The notes beneath the pieces were generated by a model. The model ran no database searches. It was not told the origin of the DNA and saw only the letters and a list, made by a program, of their open reading frames with translations. From the NCBI GenBank assembly GCA_037126765.1, contig JBBCBC010000012.1:3968001-4032000 (forward strand): a DNA stretch of 64,000 nt. Reading direction: 5' to 3'. Positions 24,401 to 37,548 of this stretch are shown here, in pieces; within the stretch, counting starts at the first letter, position 1, and every line of letters begins with the position of its first letter. This DNA comes from Stenogyne calaminthoides. Its lineage: Eukaryota > Streptophyta > Magnoliopsida > Lamiales > Lamiaceae. The translations under genes and the position numbers were made by a program.

Positions 24401-25382
24401 TGGATGACATTCTGCTCATTGGAGACGATGTAAAGGTGTTGTCAGACGTAAGGGCATAGCTGTCAAAAAAGTTTGATATGAAGGACTTAGGGGAAGCCGG
24501 TCACATCCTTGGGATCAAGATCACTCGAGATCGTAAGAAAAGGATGATAGGCTTATCGCAAGTTTCATACATAGATACTGTCTTGAAGCGATTCAGCATG
24601 CAAGATTCCAAGAAAGGTTTTGTACCCTTCAGACATGGAATCCATCTATTCAAGAAAATGTGTCGTAAGACGCAAAAGGAGATAGATGACATGAAAGACG
24701 TTCCATATGCTTCGGCTATCGGAAGCCTTATGTATGCAATGCTGTGCACGAGACCAGATATCTGCTTTACCGTTGGCATGGTAGCAAGATATCAGAGTAA
24801 TCCGGGGAAAGAACATTGGACTGCAGTTAAAAACATTCTGAAGTATCTGAAGAGAACTCGGGATAGAATGTTGGTTTATCAGTCAGGCAGTCCGATTTCC
24901 ATCAGTTACACGGACTCGGATTTCCAATCAGACTTAGATTCCAGAAAATCTACCTCGGGTAGTGTGTTTTGCATGGGGGAGGAGCCATGACATGGAGAAG
25001 CGTTAAGCAGAAATGCATCGCAGATACTACCATGGAAGCCAAATATGTAGTTACTTGTGAAGAAGCGAAGCAAGCGGTTTGGCTCAATAACTTCCTAGTG
25101 GACTTAGATGTAGTTCCGGATTTGCCCAGCACCATCACGATCTACTGTGATAATGTCAGAGCAGTTGCAAATTCAAGGGAACCAAGAGCCCACAAGGCCA
25201 TCAAACACATTGAAAGGAAATACCATCTTATACGAGAAATGGTTAAGAGATGAGATATAGAGGTGGCAAAGATCGCATCAGAGGACAACCTAGTAGATCC
25301 ATTCACAAAGGGTCTGCCTCAGAATACATTCGAGAGACATGTGGAAGGAATGAGTGTCAAGAGAGTTGCCAATCTGCTTTGA
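21456..25382 (+). pseudogene. Element A gag-pol polyprotein (Angela-like Copia), disrupted
   Basis: The ATG at 21456 opens MSQPFNPVKY, followed by a frameshift near 21535. The 486-codon open stretch 21784-23244 holds most landmarks: Gag zinc knuckle CFNCSERGHWRDAC (about 22223), protease motif VVDTGSTDH (about 22351), pre-integrase and integrase zinc-binding residues (H..H at 22780-22800, CESC at 22875), and an integrase core with DDYSRY and GGEY. RT follows with YKARLVAKDY-like and QMDVKTAFLNG motifs (23955-24359) and YVDDILLIG (about 24400), then RNase H with YTDSDFQSD (about 24910). Pol order INT-RT-RH is diagnostic of Copia. RT/RNase H wording and the roughly 1.86-kb LTR suggest the Angela lineage (inference). 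Breaks cluster at 23245-23950. Confidence 0.92.
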
Positions 25383-25386
25383 GTAT

Positions 25387-25396
25387 AAGTGGGAGA
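25387..25396 (+). promoter_or_regulatory. Polypurine tract of element A
   Basis: AAGTGGGAGA, five bases after the pol stop and just before the 3' LTR, the usual place and wording for this group of Copia elements. Confidence 0.75.
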
Positions 25397-25398
25397 GA

Positions 25399-25846
25399 TA
25401 TTATTAGGTTCGTGTAGGTGGCATTAGATGTCATGTATGCTTTTACTTTGTATAACCAAACTGAATTTCTGTCTTATTTGTTGAAATAAATTATTTATCA
25501 TTGATGATTTAAATATGATTGAATGTTACATATATTTACTGCATATCTGTTCAATAAATACAGTACGTGTTACGTTGTAGTTAATTTGGTGATACCAGAT
25601 CACAGAAGATCAAATTAACAGTTCCTCTTAACAAATGTACAGAATTCACAACCCAGATGGAAATGAACAATCCATCGTGAAAGGTTGAAGTGTAAGGCTC
25701 AGATTGACTTGTCTTGACCAAGAGATTGCACTAGTGCATTATGATGCGCTGAATAGGACCTACAGGAGGATAAATTCTTCAGTACTGAATATAGAAGAAT
25801 TAGGCCTCAGTGGTTCATTATTTCTTAATCCCCGTCCCTTAAATAG
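25399..25846 (+). repeat. 3' LTR of element A, 5' part only
   Basis: From the shared phrase TATGCTTTTACTTTGTATAA (about 25435) onward this matches the first quarter of the A LTR. It is cut at 25846 by the start of element C. The first 30-40 bases differ from TGTTGGGG of the other copies, so the exact LTR start is uncertain. The rest of the LTR should lie beyond C's far end, outside the window. Confidence 0.8.
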
Positions 25847-27463
25847 TGTTAGGAAATTTGTAGTTTTGATGGAAGTTCCAAAACAGGTTGTAATAGGTCC
25901 AGTCAGACTTGTTAGCTGACTGATGATCTAGAAATCAGGTTAAGATGACCAGCTGAGATGTATAGACAGCTGATGTAATAGTTATGTCACATATTGAGGG
26001 GGAACTCAATATGTATAGGTCAAGTCACGAAAATTAGAAGATCAGATAAGTCACGAAGATCAGAAGATCAGACAAGTCACGAAGATTAGAAGATCAGACA
26101 AGTCACGAAGATCAGAAGATCAGACAAGTTAGAAGATCAGAAGATCAGACACGTCAGATAGTCAGAGGATCAGGTGAAGACATGAAGCCGAAGACTCAGA
26201 AGACCTGAAGATCAGATGATTACCAGAAGAACAAGACCAAGAAGACCTCAGATTACGTACATCAGAAGAAGGAAATAGAGTCTGTAAGTTGTGCTAAGAC
26301 AACCTACATCAGAAGACTCAATCAGGTAGGCTGATCAGTTGTAACTGATCAGGTCAGCTCAATCTGGTGACAACCAAAGGTTCACCAAAGTCATACGAGT
26401 CCATCAGACAAGAAGAATGTCAAACTAAGCTGGTAAATCAAACACTGAATGAGTGTACTTGATAACCAATGAGAGTAAGACATGTATGTACGGAGCTGAC
26501 AATGTGGGATTCGGCGGATCACAGTCAAACGACTATAAAGTAAAAACTTGCATGCTTTTGGCCATATCGCCTCTGTGCACGTCACATCCATCCTGCAATC
26601 CTACCTTAAATAGATTGAAATTTGTATTGTTCTCCAACGGCTAGTTCGATTTCATGCCTATAAAATGGGATAAACCTTCATAGTAAGGTTATGGAAATTA
26701 TCATCAAGCTCATGCTATTCGCAATTTCCGCACGAAGAACACAAAATCAAGATATTTTCTAAGTGTTCATCCCATAGTTCTTAGCACAGAAATCTTTCCT
26801 TTAGCTTTAGGCTACTCAAAGACTGGGATAGATTTCCAGTTGGAACACAACAAATCTTATACCCAAACCAAAAGTTAGGTTAAGTTTGTTTTAGCAAGAT
26901 TTCATACTAGGGATTCTAGTTCTGATTTCTGGGATTGGTTGAGTGAGAACTCTTGAAACATTTGTTGTACTGTGTTGGACTAACACATTAAACTAAGTCC
27001 AGTTGGTTAAGTTGGTGCCCCTGCTGATAGGGAAGAGTGGACGTAGGACAAGTTATCCGAACCACTATAAAATCGTGTGTGTCTTAATCCACTTTACCTG
27101 CCTTACACTAATCTGCACACACCTGTTTAACTATTGCATGCATATTCTAAGTCTGGATCAGATTTGCATCAAGCAACTGATCTGATCAGTTTTGCACTTT
27201 GTCATCTGATCCAAAACAGATTACTTAGAATCTGATTTGAGAAAATGTTTTTCACACGGGTTAATCTTATCTTCCGCACATTAGAGACACCGATCTGATC
27301 TGCCCTCAGGCAATTAGTAAGTTGGATATCAGTCCAAACTGATTCACACGCACTCTGATCAGGCAACTTGTAATTCACACCTGATCCCACGAAAAAGTTT
27401 CAGAAGTTTATTCACCCCTCCCCTCTAGACTTCTGCCTCACTAAAACCCGTTCGGGACCTACA
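25847..27463 (+). repeat. 5' LTR of element C
   Basis: About 1617 bp, TGTTAGGAAATTTG to GGGACCTACA, with TATAAAA at 26659-26665. Longer than B's LTR mainly because of the tandem repeat at 26031-26160. Confidence 0.9.
26031..26160. repeat. 26-bp tandem repeat in element C's LTR
   Basis: About four to five units of the type AAGTCACGAAGATCAGAAGA, period about 26 bp, with later units losing the CACGA part. It is expanded relative to the B LTRs. Confidence 0.85.
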
Positions 27464-27465
27464 AA

Positions 27466-27477
27466 TGGTATCAGAGC
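27466..27477 (+). other. Primer-binding site of element C
   Basis: TGGTATCAGAGC, a perfect match to the initiator methionine tRNA 3' end used by most plant Copia elements, two bases after the LTR. Confidence 0.95.
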
Positions 27478-29996
27478 GGTGGTCGGGACCATTGGCTTTG
27501 AGTATCATCGATTCTTGAGGAAGAGCCATTGTGGTCACTTGAACAGATCTTGAAAAACCTATTTTTAAAACTCATCTGTTTCCAAAACTCACATTCAGCA
27601 TGGATAACACTTCGGGTATGTATCATGATCTGCCTAAGTTTTCTATTGATGAGTATGCTGACTGGACCATACTCATGAGCAACCATCTGGGTGTGATAAT
27701 CAACAAAATGATTGAAGTTCTTGAACAAGGACCCATCTTCATCTATTACAACAACCTAGCTGAAGGAGGTGATCCAGAATATCCAACTGGAGCTAGAATC
27801 AGAAAGAGTCCACCACTGATGGATGCCGAGGAAAGGAAATTGTCCAATCTGGATACTGTAGCCAGACATATCATCATGAAGACGATGGACAAGATAACAC
27901 GTGAGAAGATCAAGTATCTCAAGACTGCCAAGCAGATGTGGGATACTCCTGTTGAGATGTGCGAAGGAAAGGATCTGATTAAGGACAACAGATTGCAAGC
28001 TGAACTGGTAAAGTTTGAAAAACTAAAGATGCTGCCAAATGAAGCCATAAATCAACTCGATGGACGAATCACCATGTCTGTCAACAAGCTTCGTGAACTA
28101 GGATAAGAAATGTCTGACAAAGACATCAACTACAAGATCCTGAGGTCCCTGACCAAGAAATGGGACATGAAAGTAACTGTGATAAAGGACTGCCAATATA
28201 TTGTGAAGATGAAGTCAAGCAACCTGTTTCTCAGTTTAAAGGCTCATGAATTCAATATGATTGAAAGAGGTCAAGAAGAAGAAGACAAGTCACCTGCTGA
28301 AGCTACACCTGCCACATCAAAAGCAGTTGCATTCAAGTCAGCTAGCAGCAGTTTGAAGTCTACTTAACAAATAGGAAATATCATGAGTCAGGCTGAACAG
28401 ATTGCTTTGCTGACCAGAAAGTTTGAACGATCCAATGTTCAAACTGGGAAGTCACCTGACAGATCCTACCAAAGAAATGATTCACCTGGAAGAAGAAATT
28501 CCGCGGAACCTGGAACATATTTCAACTGTCAGAAACCAGGTCATTACAGTGCAGATTGCCCTGACCTGACTCCAAAAGAAAGAGAAGATAAGTAGAACAG
28601 AAGAGAGCAAAGACACAGAGACAGAAAAGCCATGGTTGATGATACATCTGGGATAGATGATTCCTATCTTCCATCAGATGATTTTGGTTATTCATCTGTA
28701 GAAGACTTCTGCCTGATGACCACTGCTGATGATTTAGACAACTTCGACGATCTGATGTTCTCATCAGATGATGACATCTGTCTCATGGCCAAGGATGCTG
28801 ATTAAACTGAGGTAACTTCTAAACCTTCTGTTTTTTCTGTTTCTACACCTGTTGTGCTGAGCACACCTGCTGGAGAGATTGATCTGCAGCTCTACAATGA
28901 GCAATTGCTTGATGATCTCTCTAATGTAGTAGACACTTATACAATAGTGGAAGCTGAGAACGATAAGCTAAAGGATGAGAACATTCAGCTTGTTAAGGAT
29001 AATGTTGTAAGTAAAGCTACTGAACTGAAAGCAGTTGAGACTGCTCAGAAGATGACCAAAAAACTAGAGTTTCTGAAAGTCAGCTCTTCTGATCAGGGTA
29101 AACTGGTTAAGGAACAACAAGCTATTAACAAGAAGCAAGCTGATGATCTCAAAATCCTTCAAGCTAAGTTTGATGAAATCTTCTGACTGCATGAGAGTTT
29201 AAAACAAAGTGAGGACAGTTTGCGAAAGAAAGTAGAGATTTTTGGAAAAACTTCTAAAAATGTTGATGAAATAACAAGCTACTTTCGGAAGCCAACTGAT
29301 AAGAAGGGTATTGGGTTTGATAGCCCTTCTGGATCCTCACATGTCCAACCTGGTTCACATTCCAAATGTGAATTTAGGAAGGTTTCTGGACAAGATACAC
29401 AATACGCCAAATTTGTATTGAAGAAGGGAAAAAGACCTACTGAACAGGAAAGGCGAGTGCCTGATCAGAAAGGGAACAGAAATGGACCTCATATGATCAA
29501 GCATCAGCCGAGAAATCAACAGAAGAATCCTGTTCTTCTGAAGAGACCTCAGCCTAATTAGCAGATTAGGAATCAGAAAGGACAATCTCGCAAGGGAAAG
29601 TCTAATTTGAGACCTAATCAGGTCAAGCTGCCTAACCAGCATGCTAAGGATAAATTGCAGAAACCATTTGTGCAAAAGTGATATGAATCTTTTGATGGTA
29701 GCAGTCGTACCTATCCCTTCAACCAGAAATCCAGGACATCTGTACCAGAACCACACTGGATTAAAAGAAGACAAACTAATCAAAAAAATCCTAAGTCTTT
29801 CGATTCATCCAAGGTTCACGCTCATAATCATATTGACCAGAAAGCACATGAAGAGATGTATGACTATGTAGATGCTTATGGGAGACAAATTAAGCCTTCT
29901 GATCTTGATGATTACCATAGAAGTGCCCTATTTGTTTGGATCCCGAAAGGTAACACTAATCCTTCAGGACCCAATCCTACAGGGGTACCTAAAGCC

Positions 29997-30010
29997 TGAT
30001 TTGATTTCAG
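29997..30010 (+). promoter_or_regulatory. Gag stop and acceptor-like site (element C)
   Basis: TGATTTGATTTCAG: stop codon, possible branch point, pyrimidine-rich run and AG at the Gag-Pol junction. The protease frame opens right after it. Equivalent sites occur in B and D. Confidence 0.35.
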
Positions 30011-32167
30011 GATCGGGTGGGTTTGGCCAATAAAGGAGGTGTACAAGCAACTATCTGGTACATCGATAGTGGATGCTTAAGGCACATGACTGGCAACAAA
30101 CATCTCCTCAGTTCATACATAGAACAAGAAGGCCCACGTGTACTCTTTGGTGATGATAACTTTGGTTTTACCAAAGGATTCATAACCTTAGAAAATGATG
30201 ATGTACAGGTTACTGGAGTCTTGTATGTCGATGGTTTGAAGCACAACCTGTTATCAGTTTCACAATTCTGCGACAACGGATTCAGCGTTGAGTTCTCGAC
30301 TGATCAATGCACTATCAAGAATCGAACCACTCAACAGATTTTGCTAACTGGTTCTAGAAAGGGAACGATCTACACTGCAGACTGGAACAGTTGTCCAAGA
30401 AATGCATGCTTTATTGTTAAGAGTTTCAAAAGCAATAGTTGGCTCTGGCACAAGAGAATGAGCCATCTGAACTTTAAGACTCTTAACAAGATAGCAAGGA
30501 TGTCCCTGGTTGAGGGTCTCCCGAATGAGGTATTCTCTAAGGATCAGACATGTGTCGCATGTCAGAATGGGAAAACAGGTTAAAACCTCATTTAATGGGA
30601 TCCCAGGACCAACATCCAGCAGAGTACTACAACTGCTCCACTTGAATTTGTTTGGACCAGTTACACCACTTAGTTTCAGCGGAGGCAAATACACTCTGGT
30701 AATCGTGGATGATTACTCCAAGTTTACCTGGGTTGTATTCTTGTATAAGAAGAATGAAACTACAACAAAGATACCTGAGCTGCTCAAGAGGTTACAGAAT
30801 GAGAAGGGTGTCGGTATTGTGAAAATCAAAACAGATAAAGGTACAGAGTTTCTGAACTCTATTATAACTGATTTTTGCACTGAGTTTGGTATACTACATG
30901 AAACATCGGCCACTAAAACACCACAACAGAATGACGTAGCAGAACGGAGAAACAGAACACTCAAAGAAGCTGCTCGCACAATGTTGGCTGAACATGCAAC
31001 TCCAAATTGTTTCTGGGCAGAAGCTATCAACACTGCATGTCACACTCAGAACATATGCTCTCTGACTAAGATTCACTTCAAAACACCCCATGAACTGTGG
31101 AAGGGCAGAAAACCTCGTGTTTCTTACTTCCATATTTTTGGGTGCAAGTGTTTTATTCACAACAATGGGAAGAGTCAGTTGAAAACCTTTGAAGCTAAGT
31201 CAGATGAGGGTATATTCTTAGGATATTCCTCTACCAGCAAAGCTTTCAGGGTGTTCAACAGGCGAACCCTAGTTGTGGAAGAGACACCTCATGTGGTCTT
31301 TGATGAGACATCTTCTGAACAAGAGAAATCTGCCTCAGAACAAGCAGTACCGGATCAACCAGTACCTGATGATCAAAAAATGGATCAGTTAAGTATCAAA
31401 GAAAAGGGATCAGATCACGTAACAGTGTATGTTCCTAAATTTGATCTTAATGATTCACCAGGTCAATCAGACCCTAAGGTACGTACAACTGTCGATGAAG
31501 AAGCTGGTACAACTAAGACAGTAACAACTGAACCATCTGGTTCAGAGGGAACACCTGATGTTCCGGCGGATAGACATCAGCCTATGATTATTCCAACATC
31601 AGCTGAGACTTGTCCATGCCAAGTGGATCCTATTACTGTACCACTCCCAACCTCTAGTGACTCAATATCAGAAGAGGATGACAATGTCCAAACTGATATA
31701 CATCAGAAAAGAAGGACTTGGTTGAGAGACCATCCGACTGATCAGATAATCGGCAATCCTAATGCCCTAGTCCAAACTAGAGATCAGGTTGGTGAAAGTG
31801 CTATGTATTATTGCTATCTGTCTTTGAAGGAACCTACCACAATAGAAGAAGCTCTACAAGATGCCAGCTGGATTCTAGCTATGCAAGAAGAACTAGAGCA
31901 GTTCGAGAGGAATTAGGTTTGGGAACTTGTAGACAGACCAACTCATCAAGATGTGATAGGCACCAAGTGGGTATTCAATAACAAGAAGGATGAGAATAAT
32001 GTCATCACCAGAAATAAGGCAAGACTTGTTGCGAAGGGGTGTTCACAATCAGAAGGGATTTATTATGATGAGACCTTTGCACCAGTCGCTCGCCTGGAAG
32101 CCATTCGGCTATTTCTGGCATATGCTGCCCACAGAGGGTTTACTGTGTATCAGATGGATGTAAAGAG

Positions 32168-34026
32168 TGTTGGGGTTATACTGGAAAGTATGCTTTTACT
32201 TTGTATAACCAGACTGAATTTCAGACTTATTTGCTGAAATAAATTATTTATCACTGTTGCTTTAAATATCATTGAATGTTACAAATATTTACTGCATAAC
32301 TGTTCAATAATTAGTACGTGTTACATTGTAGTTAATTTAGTGATACCAGATCACAGAAGATTAAATTAACAGTCTCTTGTAACTATAAGTACGGAATTCA
32401 CAACCTAGATGGAAATGAACAATCCATCGTGAAAGGTTGAAGTGTAAGACTCAGATTGACTTGTCTTGACCAAGATATTACACTAGTGCATTATGATGCA
32501 TGGAAGAGGACCTACAGGAGGATAAATTCTCCAGTGCTGAATATAGAAGAATTAGACCTCAGTGGTTAGTTATTTCTTAATCTCCGTCCTTTAAATAGGA
32601 TCGTGTGGAATGAATAACTATTGCTTTGACTTACGATGGGTAGAGAATCAATGTGATTCAATACCTTGTATCTTGGGCAATATTATTAGATACATGACGA
32701 TTGCTAAGATTTAATATGGAGAATCGGTGTGCAAGTGCGTCTTGTTTGATTAGTCCCCTTGGGAGGCTCAGAAGTTTTATCATACCAAATCTTGCAAGTG
32801 GAATTAGTTTTCCGGTATGGATAATAATGTTGAGCCGTTCCCTGAACCAAGGAAAAAGATATTAATTAATGTGAAGCTATTTCAGTGGCTTAAATTAATT
32901 AATGGACTGGATAATCTTAAACGTGGGAAATAATAACCGGGAGCTATATTAACTATAATATGGGTTAAGATGGATAGTGCAATATTAATTATGTAGTGAG
33001 ATTAATTAATATTTATGGGCTTGAATAATATTGTGGCTCAATATTGGAAGTTCAAGGTCCATTGGAAGGTCCAATCTTAATTCTCCTAAAGGCCCCTCAA
33101 GTAGCCCAAATATAAAGTCCAATAACTGAAAAAAGGTGTTTAAAATTAAATAAAATATTGTTGCCTATTTTTCCTAAATTTTCAAAAATAAATAAATAAA
33201 GAGGGAGAAATATTGTCTTTGAATTTTGTTATGGAATGAGGATAAGTATTCTTGGAATACAAGTTTATCTCATTAAATTCAAGAAATCTCCCACTTGGCT
33301 ATTTATTTTGTATTTTTCGAAAATAATGAAAGAATAAGGAAGGAAAGATTTTCTTGATTTTCTTGAAAGAATATTATGGAAGATATGTATTCTTGGAATA
33401 CAAGAATATCTCATAAATTCAAGAAGAACCCAATCTTGGAAATCTTGTCCTTATTTTTTCGAAAATTCCGTAACAAGAGGAGGTGAGATTTTTTGTGGAA
33501 TATTTTAAATATGGAGAAAAGAATATATTGGATATATTCAAGATTTCTTGGAGACCAAGAAAAAGATTTTCCCATCTTATTCCTAGGGCAAAAAAATTGG
33601 CCACCACCTAGTATTATAAATAGGGATGGATTTTTCATCCCCATGCAATTCCATGTGTTGGAAAAATTAGAAATCCACAAAGGTGGTGCAACATAATTTT
33701 ATTTTTCCTTTTGTTAATTGTTCACGAGTATCTTTCCACCGGATTGTTGGACAAGGATGAGGGAATATTTGAGAAGACTCTTTGGGTTTGTTCGTGTGAA
33801 CCGAATATCCATCTTCTCAACGGTTGTCACTCCGAGAGGTTAGTTCACGTAAACTCCTAGCTATTCCGCATGCGTAGGATTTATGTGATAAATTTATATG
33901 CATGATTTGTTGTTGAAATATTATTTGAATTAATATAGGATTAATTCATGCTAGTAATAATTGTTAGAATTAAATTTGTATTTAAATATTCATCCCGAAT
34001 AGATCCGGACAATTAATTCCCCAACA
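32168..34026 (+). mobile_element. Solo LTR of the A family inside element C's RT
   Basis: TGTTGGGG to CCCCAACA, 1859 bp, no internal domain, flanked by the perfect duplication AAGAG (32163-32167 and 34027-34031). Removing it and one AAGAG rejoins the RT codons for MDVKSAFLNG. TATA box TATAAATA at 33615-33622. A solo LTR arises by recombination between the two LTRs of a full element, which deletes its interior. This is the cleanest A-family LTR in the window. Confidence 0.97.
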
Positions 34027-35268
34027 AAGAGTGCATTCTTAAACGGGGTACTAGCGGAGAAAGTCTATGTTGAACAACCTCCTGGCTTTGAAAAAGGCAA
34101 CCAAGTGTACCGTTTAAGAAAAACTCTTTATGGCCTGAAACAGGCTCCCTGAGCTTGGTATGATACACTATCCCAGTTCTTGGTAGACAGTGAATTCACT
34201 AAAGGAATCATATACATAACCTTATTCAGAATAGAAGATGGCGAACACATTCTGATGGTTCAGATCTATGTGGACGATATCATCTTCGGATCTCCCAACA
34301 AAAGCTTATGTGACAAATTCAGCAAACTGATGTAAGGAAAGTTCGAGATGTCCATGATGGGTCAGATAAATCACTTTTTGGGACTTCAAGTTAAACAAAG
34401 TACAGAAGGAATATTCATCTGCCAGGCAAAGTACACTAGGAATCTGTTGGCTAAGTTTGGAATTCAGAACAGTAAGGTAGCCAAAATTCCTATGATGACT
34501 GGATTCAAGATGGATCTAGATGAAAATGGTCAGAAAACTAATCAGAAAGGATATAGGGCTCTCATTGGATCACTACTATACCTGACTGCCAGCAGACCAG
34601 ACATAACCTTTGCAGTAGGTGTATGTGCCAGATTTCAGGCAAATCCGATGCAAAGCCACCTGGAAGCAGCTAAGCGGATTCTTATGTATCTGAAGGGGAC
34701 AGTAAACCTTGGTTTATTATACCCATCAGATGATAATCTAGAGCTTAGTGGGTATTCTGATTCTGATTATGGAGGTTGCAGAATTAACAGAAAGTCAACC
34801 TCAAGTACCTCTCAGTTCTTAGGAAGCAAATTGATCTCTTGATTTTCAAAGAAGCAGACATCTGTTGCCACATCTACTACTGAAGCAGAATACATGGCCG
34901 CAGGAAACTGTTGTTCCCAACTGCTCTGGCTTAGTCAACAGTTGAGGGATTATAACATTGTAGCTATGAACGTGCCCATATTCTATGACAGTAATAGTGT
35001 TATTGCAATCACTCAGAATCCAGTTCTACATACAAGATGCAAGCATGTGGACGTCAGACATAATTTCATAACAGATCATGTGGAAAAGAAGAATATCAGA
35101 ATGGAAAAGATCCATACTGATAAGCAGAGAGCTGATATCTTAACCAAGCCACTAGCTGAAGTCAGATTCAGAGAACTATGTAATGAGCTAGGACTTCTGG
35201 ACTTAGGAGAAAGTGCACCAGAAATCTTTGGTGGACTGGTCTCCAAGACCAATTGGTTAGAAAACTGA

Positions 35269-35805
35269 TCAGAAAAGAAGGATCAGTTGATAAATGAACT
35301 TCAACTGATCAGAAAGGATCAGTCAGGGACTGACCAGAAAAGAGATAACAGTTGAAGGGGGAACTTCCACTGATCAGATAGGATCAGAAGAAACCTGATC
35401 AGAAAAGTGGGACATTGTTGGGAAAATACTAAGGATTAGACTACCTTCAGTAAGGTCAACAGTAATCAGGCAAGCTAAATCAGAACAACGTGGTAACTGA
35501 CTGATTACAATACCAGTCAGTCAGATAAGTTTTCTTATTTATCTTTCTATAAGTCTATGCTAATCTATGCTAGTTATTATTGTGCCCATTACTTTGTGAC
35601 GTCATGCCTGCAAGCATTAAATGCGGACGTGGGGTTTTTGTGTTAAATGCATTTATTGCGAGTTTTTAAGTCCAAAAGTCTACCTTTTTAAATCCCTGAC
35701 CGCACGGTTTAATTACTTTTCAACCGCCTAATCTTGACCGTCTGAATAAAACAAGGACACTCAAGTACTCTAAAAAATATTCGTGCAAATTTTTTCCCTC
35801 CCACC
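35269..35805 (+). other. Post-pol spacer of element C
   Basis: Non-coding, rich in GATCAG repeats, with purine-tract-like strings (GAAGGGGGAAC at 35354, AAGTGGGAC at 35405) and an LTR-like start TGTTGGGAAAATAC at 35417. It corresponds to 14268-14700 in element B. Confidence 0.65.
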
Positions 35806-35943
35806 TATTTAAAACCCTAAATCTCATTTTCTAAAAACCTTTCGCATTTTCGTATTCAAACACTTCAAACTTATCTAGAAAGTTTTCCAAATTCAACATT
35901 CAGCGATTAAAACTTATTTCAAAATCTTCAAATCGCTTTTTTG
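35806..35943 (+). promoter_or_regulatory. Predicted promoter and leader exon of C's third ORF
   Basis: The TATA-like box TATTTAAA (35806-35813) is followed by a leader of about 130 nt ending TTG and a GT donor (GTAATTTG, 35944). Element B has the same leader and intron layout ahead of its third ORF. In C the intron is then broken by the antisense solo LTR (35997) and by element D (37682), so the ORF itself is not seen. Confidence 0.5.
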
Positions 35944-35996
35944 GTAATTTGTTTACTTTAAATTTATCATTCATGAATATTATGCATTAGGGTTAT

Positions 35997-37548
35997 TGTA
36001 GGTCCCGAACGGGTTTTATGAGGGCAGAAGTCTAGAGGGGAGGGGTGAATAGACTTTTGAAAACTTTTTCGTGCAGATCAGGTGTGATTGTAGTTTGCCT
36101 GATCAGAGTACAAGTGAATCAGTCTGGACTGATATCCAACTTACTGATCGCCTGAGGCAGATCAGTTCGGTATCTATCAGTTTAACTGATTGTGCGGAAG
36201 CTAGTTTATACTCGTGTGAAAAACTAGTTTATAACAAATCAGATTCCAAAGCTGTTTTGAATCAGATGACTATGGAGTCAATCTGATTAGATCAGTAGCT
36301 TGGTGCTAGCTGATCCTAACTCAGAATATGGATGCAGATTTATTCAAGTTGTGTGCAATAGTGTAAAGCAGTTAATCAATCAGGTAAATGCACACAAGAT
36401 TTATAGTGGTTCGGACAACCAGTCCTACGTCCACTCTTCCCTATCACAAGGGGCACCAACTTAACCAACTGGACTTAGATTATTGTGTTAGTCCAACACA
36501 TTACACCAACATATATTTATAGAGCTCTCACTCAACCGATCCCAGAAATCAGAACTAGAAACCCTAGTCTGAAATCTTGCTAAACAAACTTAACCTAACT
36601 TTGGGTTTTGGGTAAGATTTGTTGTTTATTCCAACTTTAAAATCTATCCTAGTATTTAAGTAGCCTAGCAGCTAGAGGATAAGATTTATGTGCTAAGAAT
36701 TATGGGATGAACACTTAGAAAAATAATCTTCAAGGTTGTGTTCTTCGTGCAGAAATTTGGCTATAGTATGAGCTTCTTGATAATTTCCATCGTATTTACT
36801 CTGAAGAGTAATCCCATATTTATAGACCTCGAAATCAAAGAGCCGTTGGAGAGCAATTTGAATTTCGGGCTATATTTGGTAGATTTGCAGGATTGATTTA
36901 ACGTGCTCAGGGGCGGCATGGCCGAAAGCGTGAATAATGTCTTTTGTAGCCGTTTTGACATTGCAGCGCCGAATCCCGCAGTGTCAGCCTTTTTTGCGTA
37001 CGTGTCGCTCTCTCATTGGTTTCAAAAGTACAGCACTTCAGCGTTTGTTCTACCAACTAAATTTTGACATTCTTCTTGTAGAAAATTCGTACGATCTGGT
37101 GTAACATTTGGTAAACACCAGGTGTGAGCTGACCTGATCAGATAACTGATCAGTCAACCTGATAGAGTCTTCTGATGCAGATTGTCTTAGCACAATTTGC
37201 AGACTCGGTTGATGTAGGTCTTCTGGTCTTGTCTTCTTGAGTCATCTGATCTTCAGGTCTTCTGAACTTGAGCTTTATATCTTCACCTGATCATCTGACT
37301 TCTTCTTGTCTTCTGACTTGTTTAGTCTTCTGATCATCTGACCTTATCTGGTCATCTGATAATTTGACCTGACCTATACATATTGAGTTCCCCCTCAATA
37401 TGTGACCTAACTTTTACATCAGCTATCTATACATTTCAGCTGGTCATCTTAATCTGATTCTAAATCATCAGTCAGCTAACAGATCTGACTGGTCCTATTA
37501 CAACCTGTTTTGGAACTTCCATCAAAACTTAATACAAATTTCCCAACA
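35997..37548 (-). mobile_element. Antisense solo LTR of the B/C family
   Basis: 1552 bp. On the plus strand it begins TGTAGGTCCCGAACGG and ends TTTCCCAACA, the complement of the B/C LTR ends. It is flanked by the perfect duplication GTTAT (35992-35996, 37549-37553). Its TATA box is on the minus strand at 36817-36824. It lies about 50 bp inside the predicted leader intron of C's third ORF. Confidence 0.96.

Larger units (their letters stand above)
27600..35268 (+). pseudogene. Element C gag-pol polyprotein, disrupted, split by a solo LTR
   Basis: The ATG at 27600 (MDNTSGMYHD) opens Gag, which stays in one frame to about 29999 with nonsense codons at 28104, 28365, 28593, 28803 and later. The zinc knuckle YFNCQKPGHYSADC (about 28518) lacks its first cysteine (Tyr, TAT for TGT). 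A heptad-rich helical region spans 28854-29186. Gag ends VPKA-stop (29997). Pol is in another frame: protease YIDSGC (30056), integrase zinc region and core (GTEFLN about 30841), and a long clean frame 30510-31916. RT is broken at 32167 by a 1.86-kb solo LTR and resumes at 34032 with YVDDIIFGS (about 34270). RNase H with YSDSDYGG ends at 35268. A +1 shift lies in an A run near 30575. A related C-terminal end occurs in D at 62198. Confidence 0.9.
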
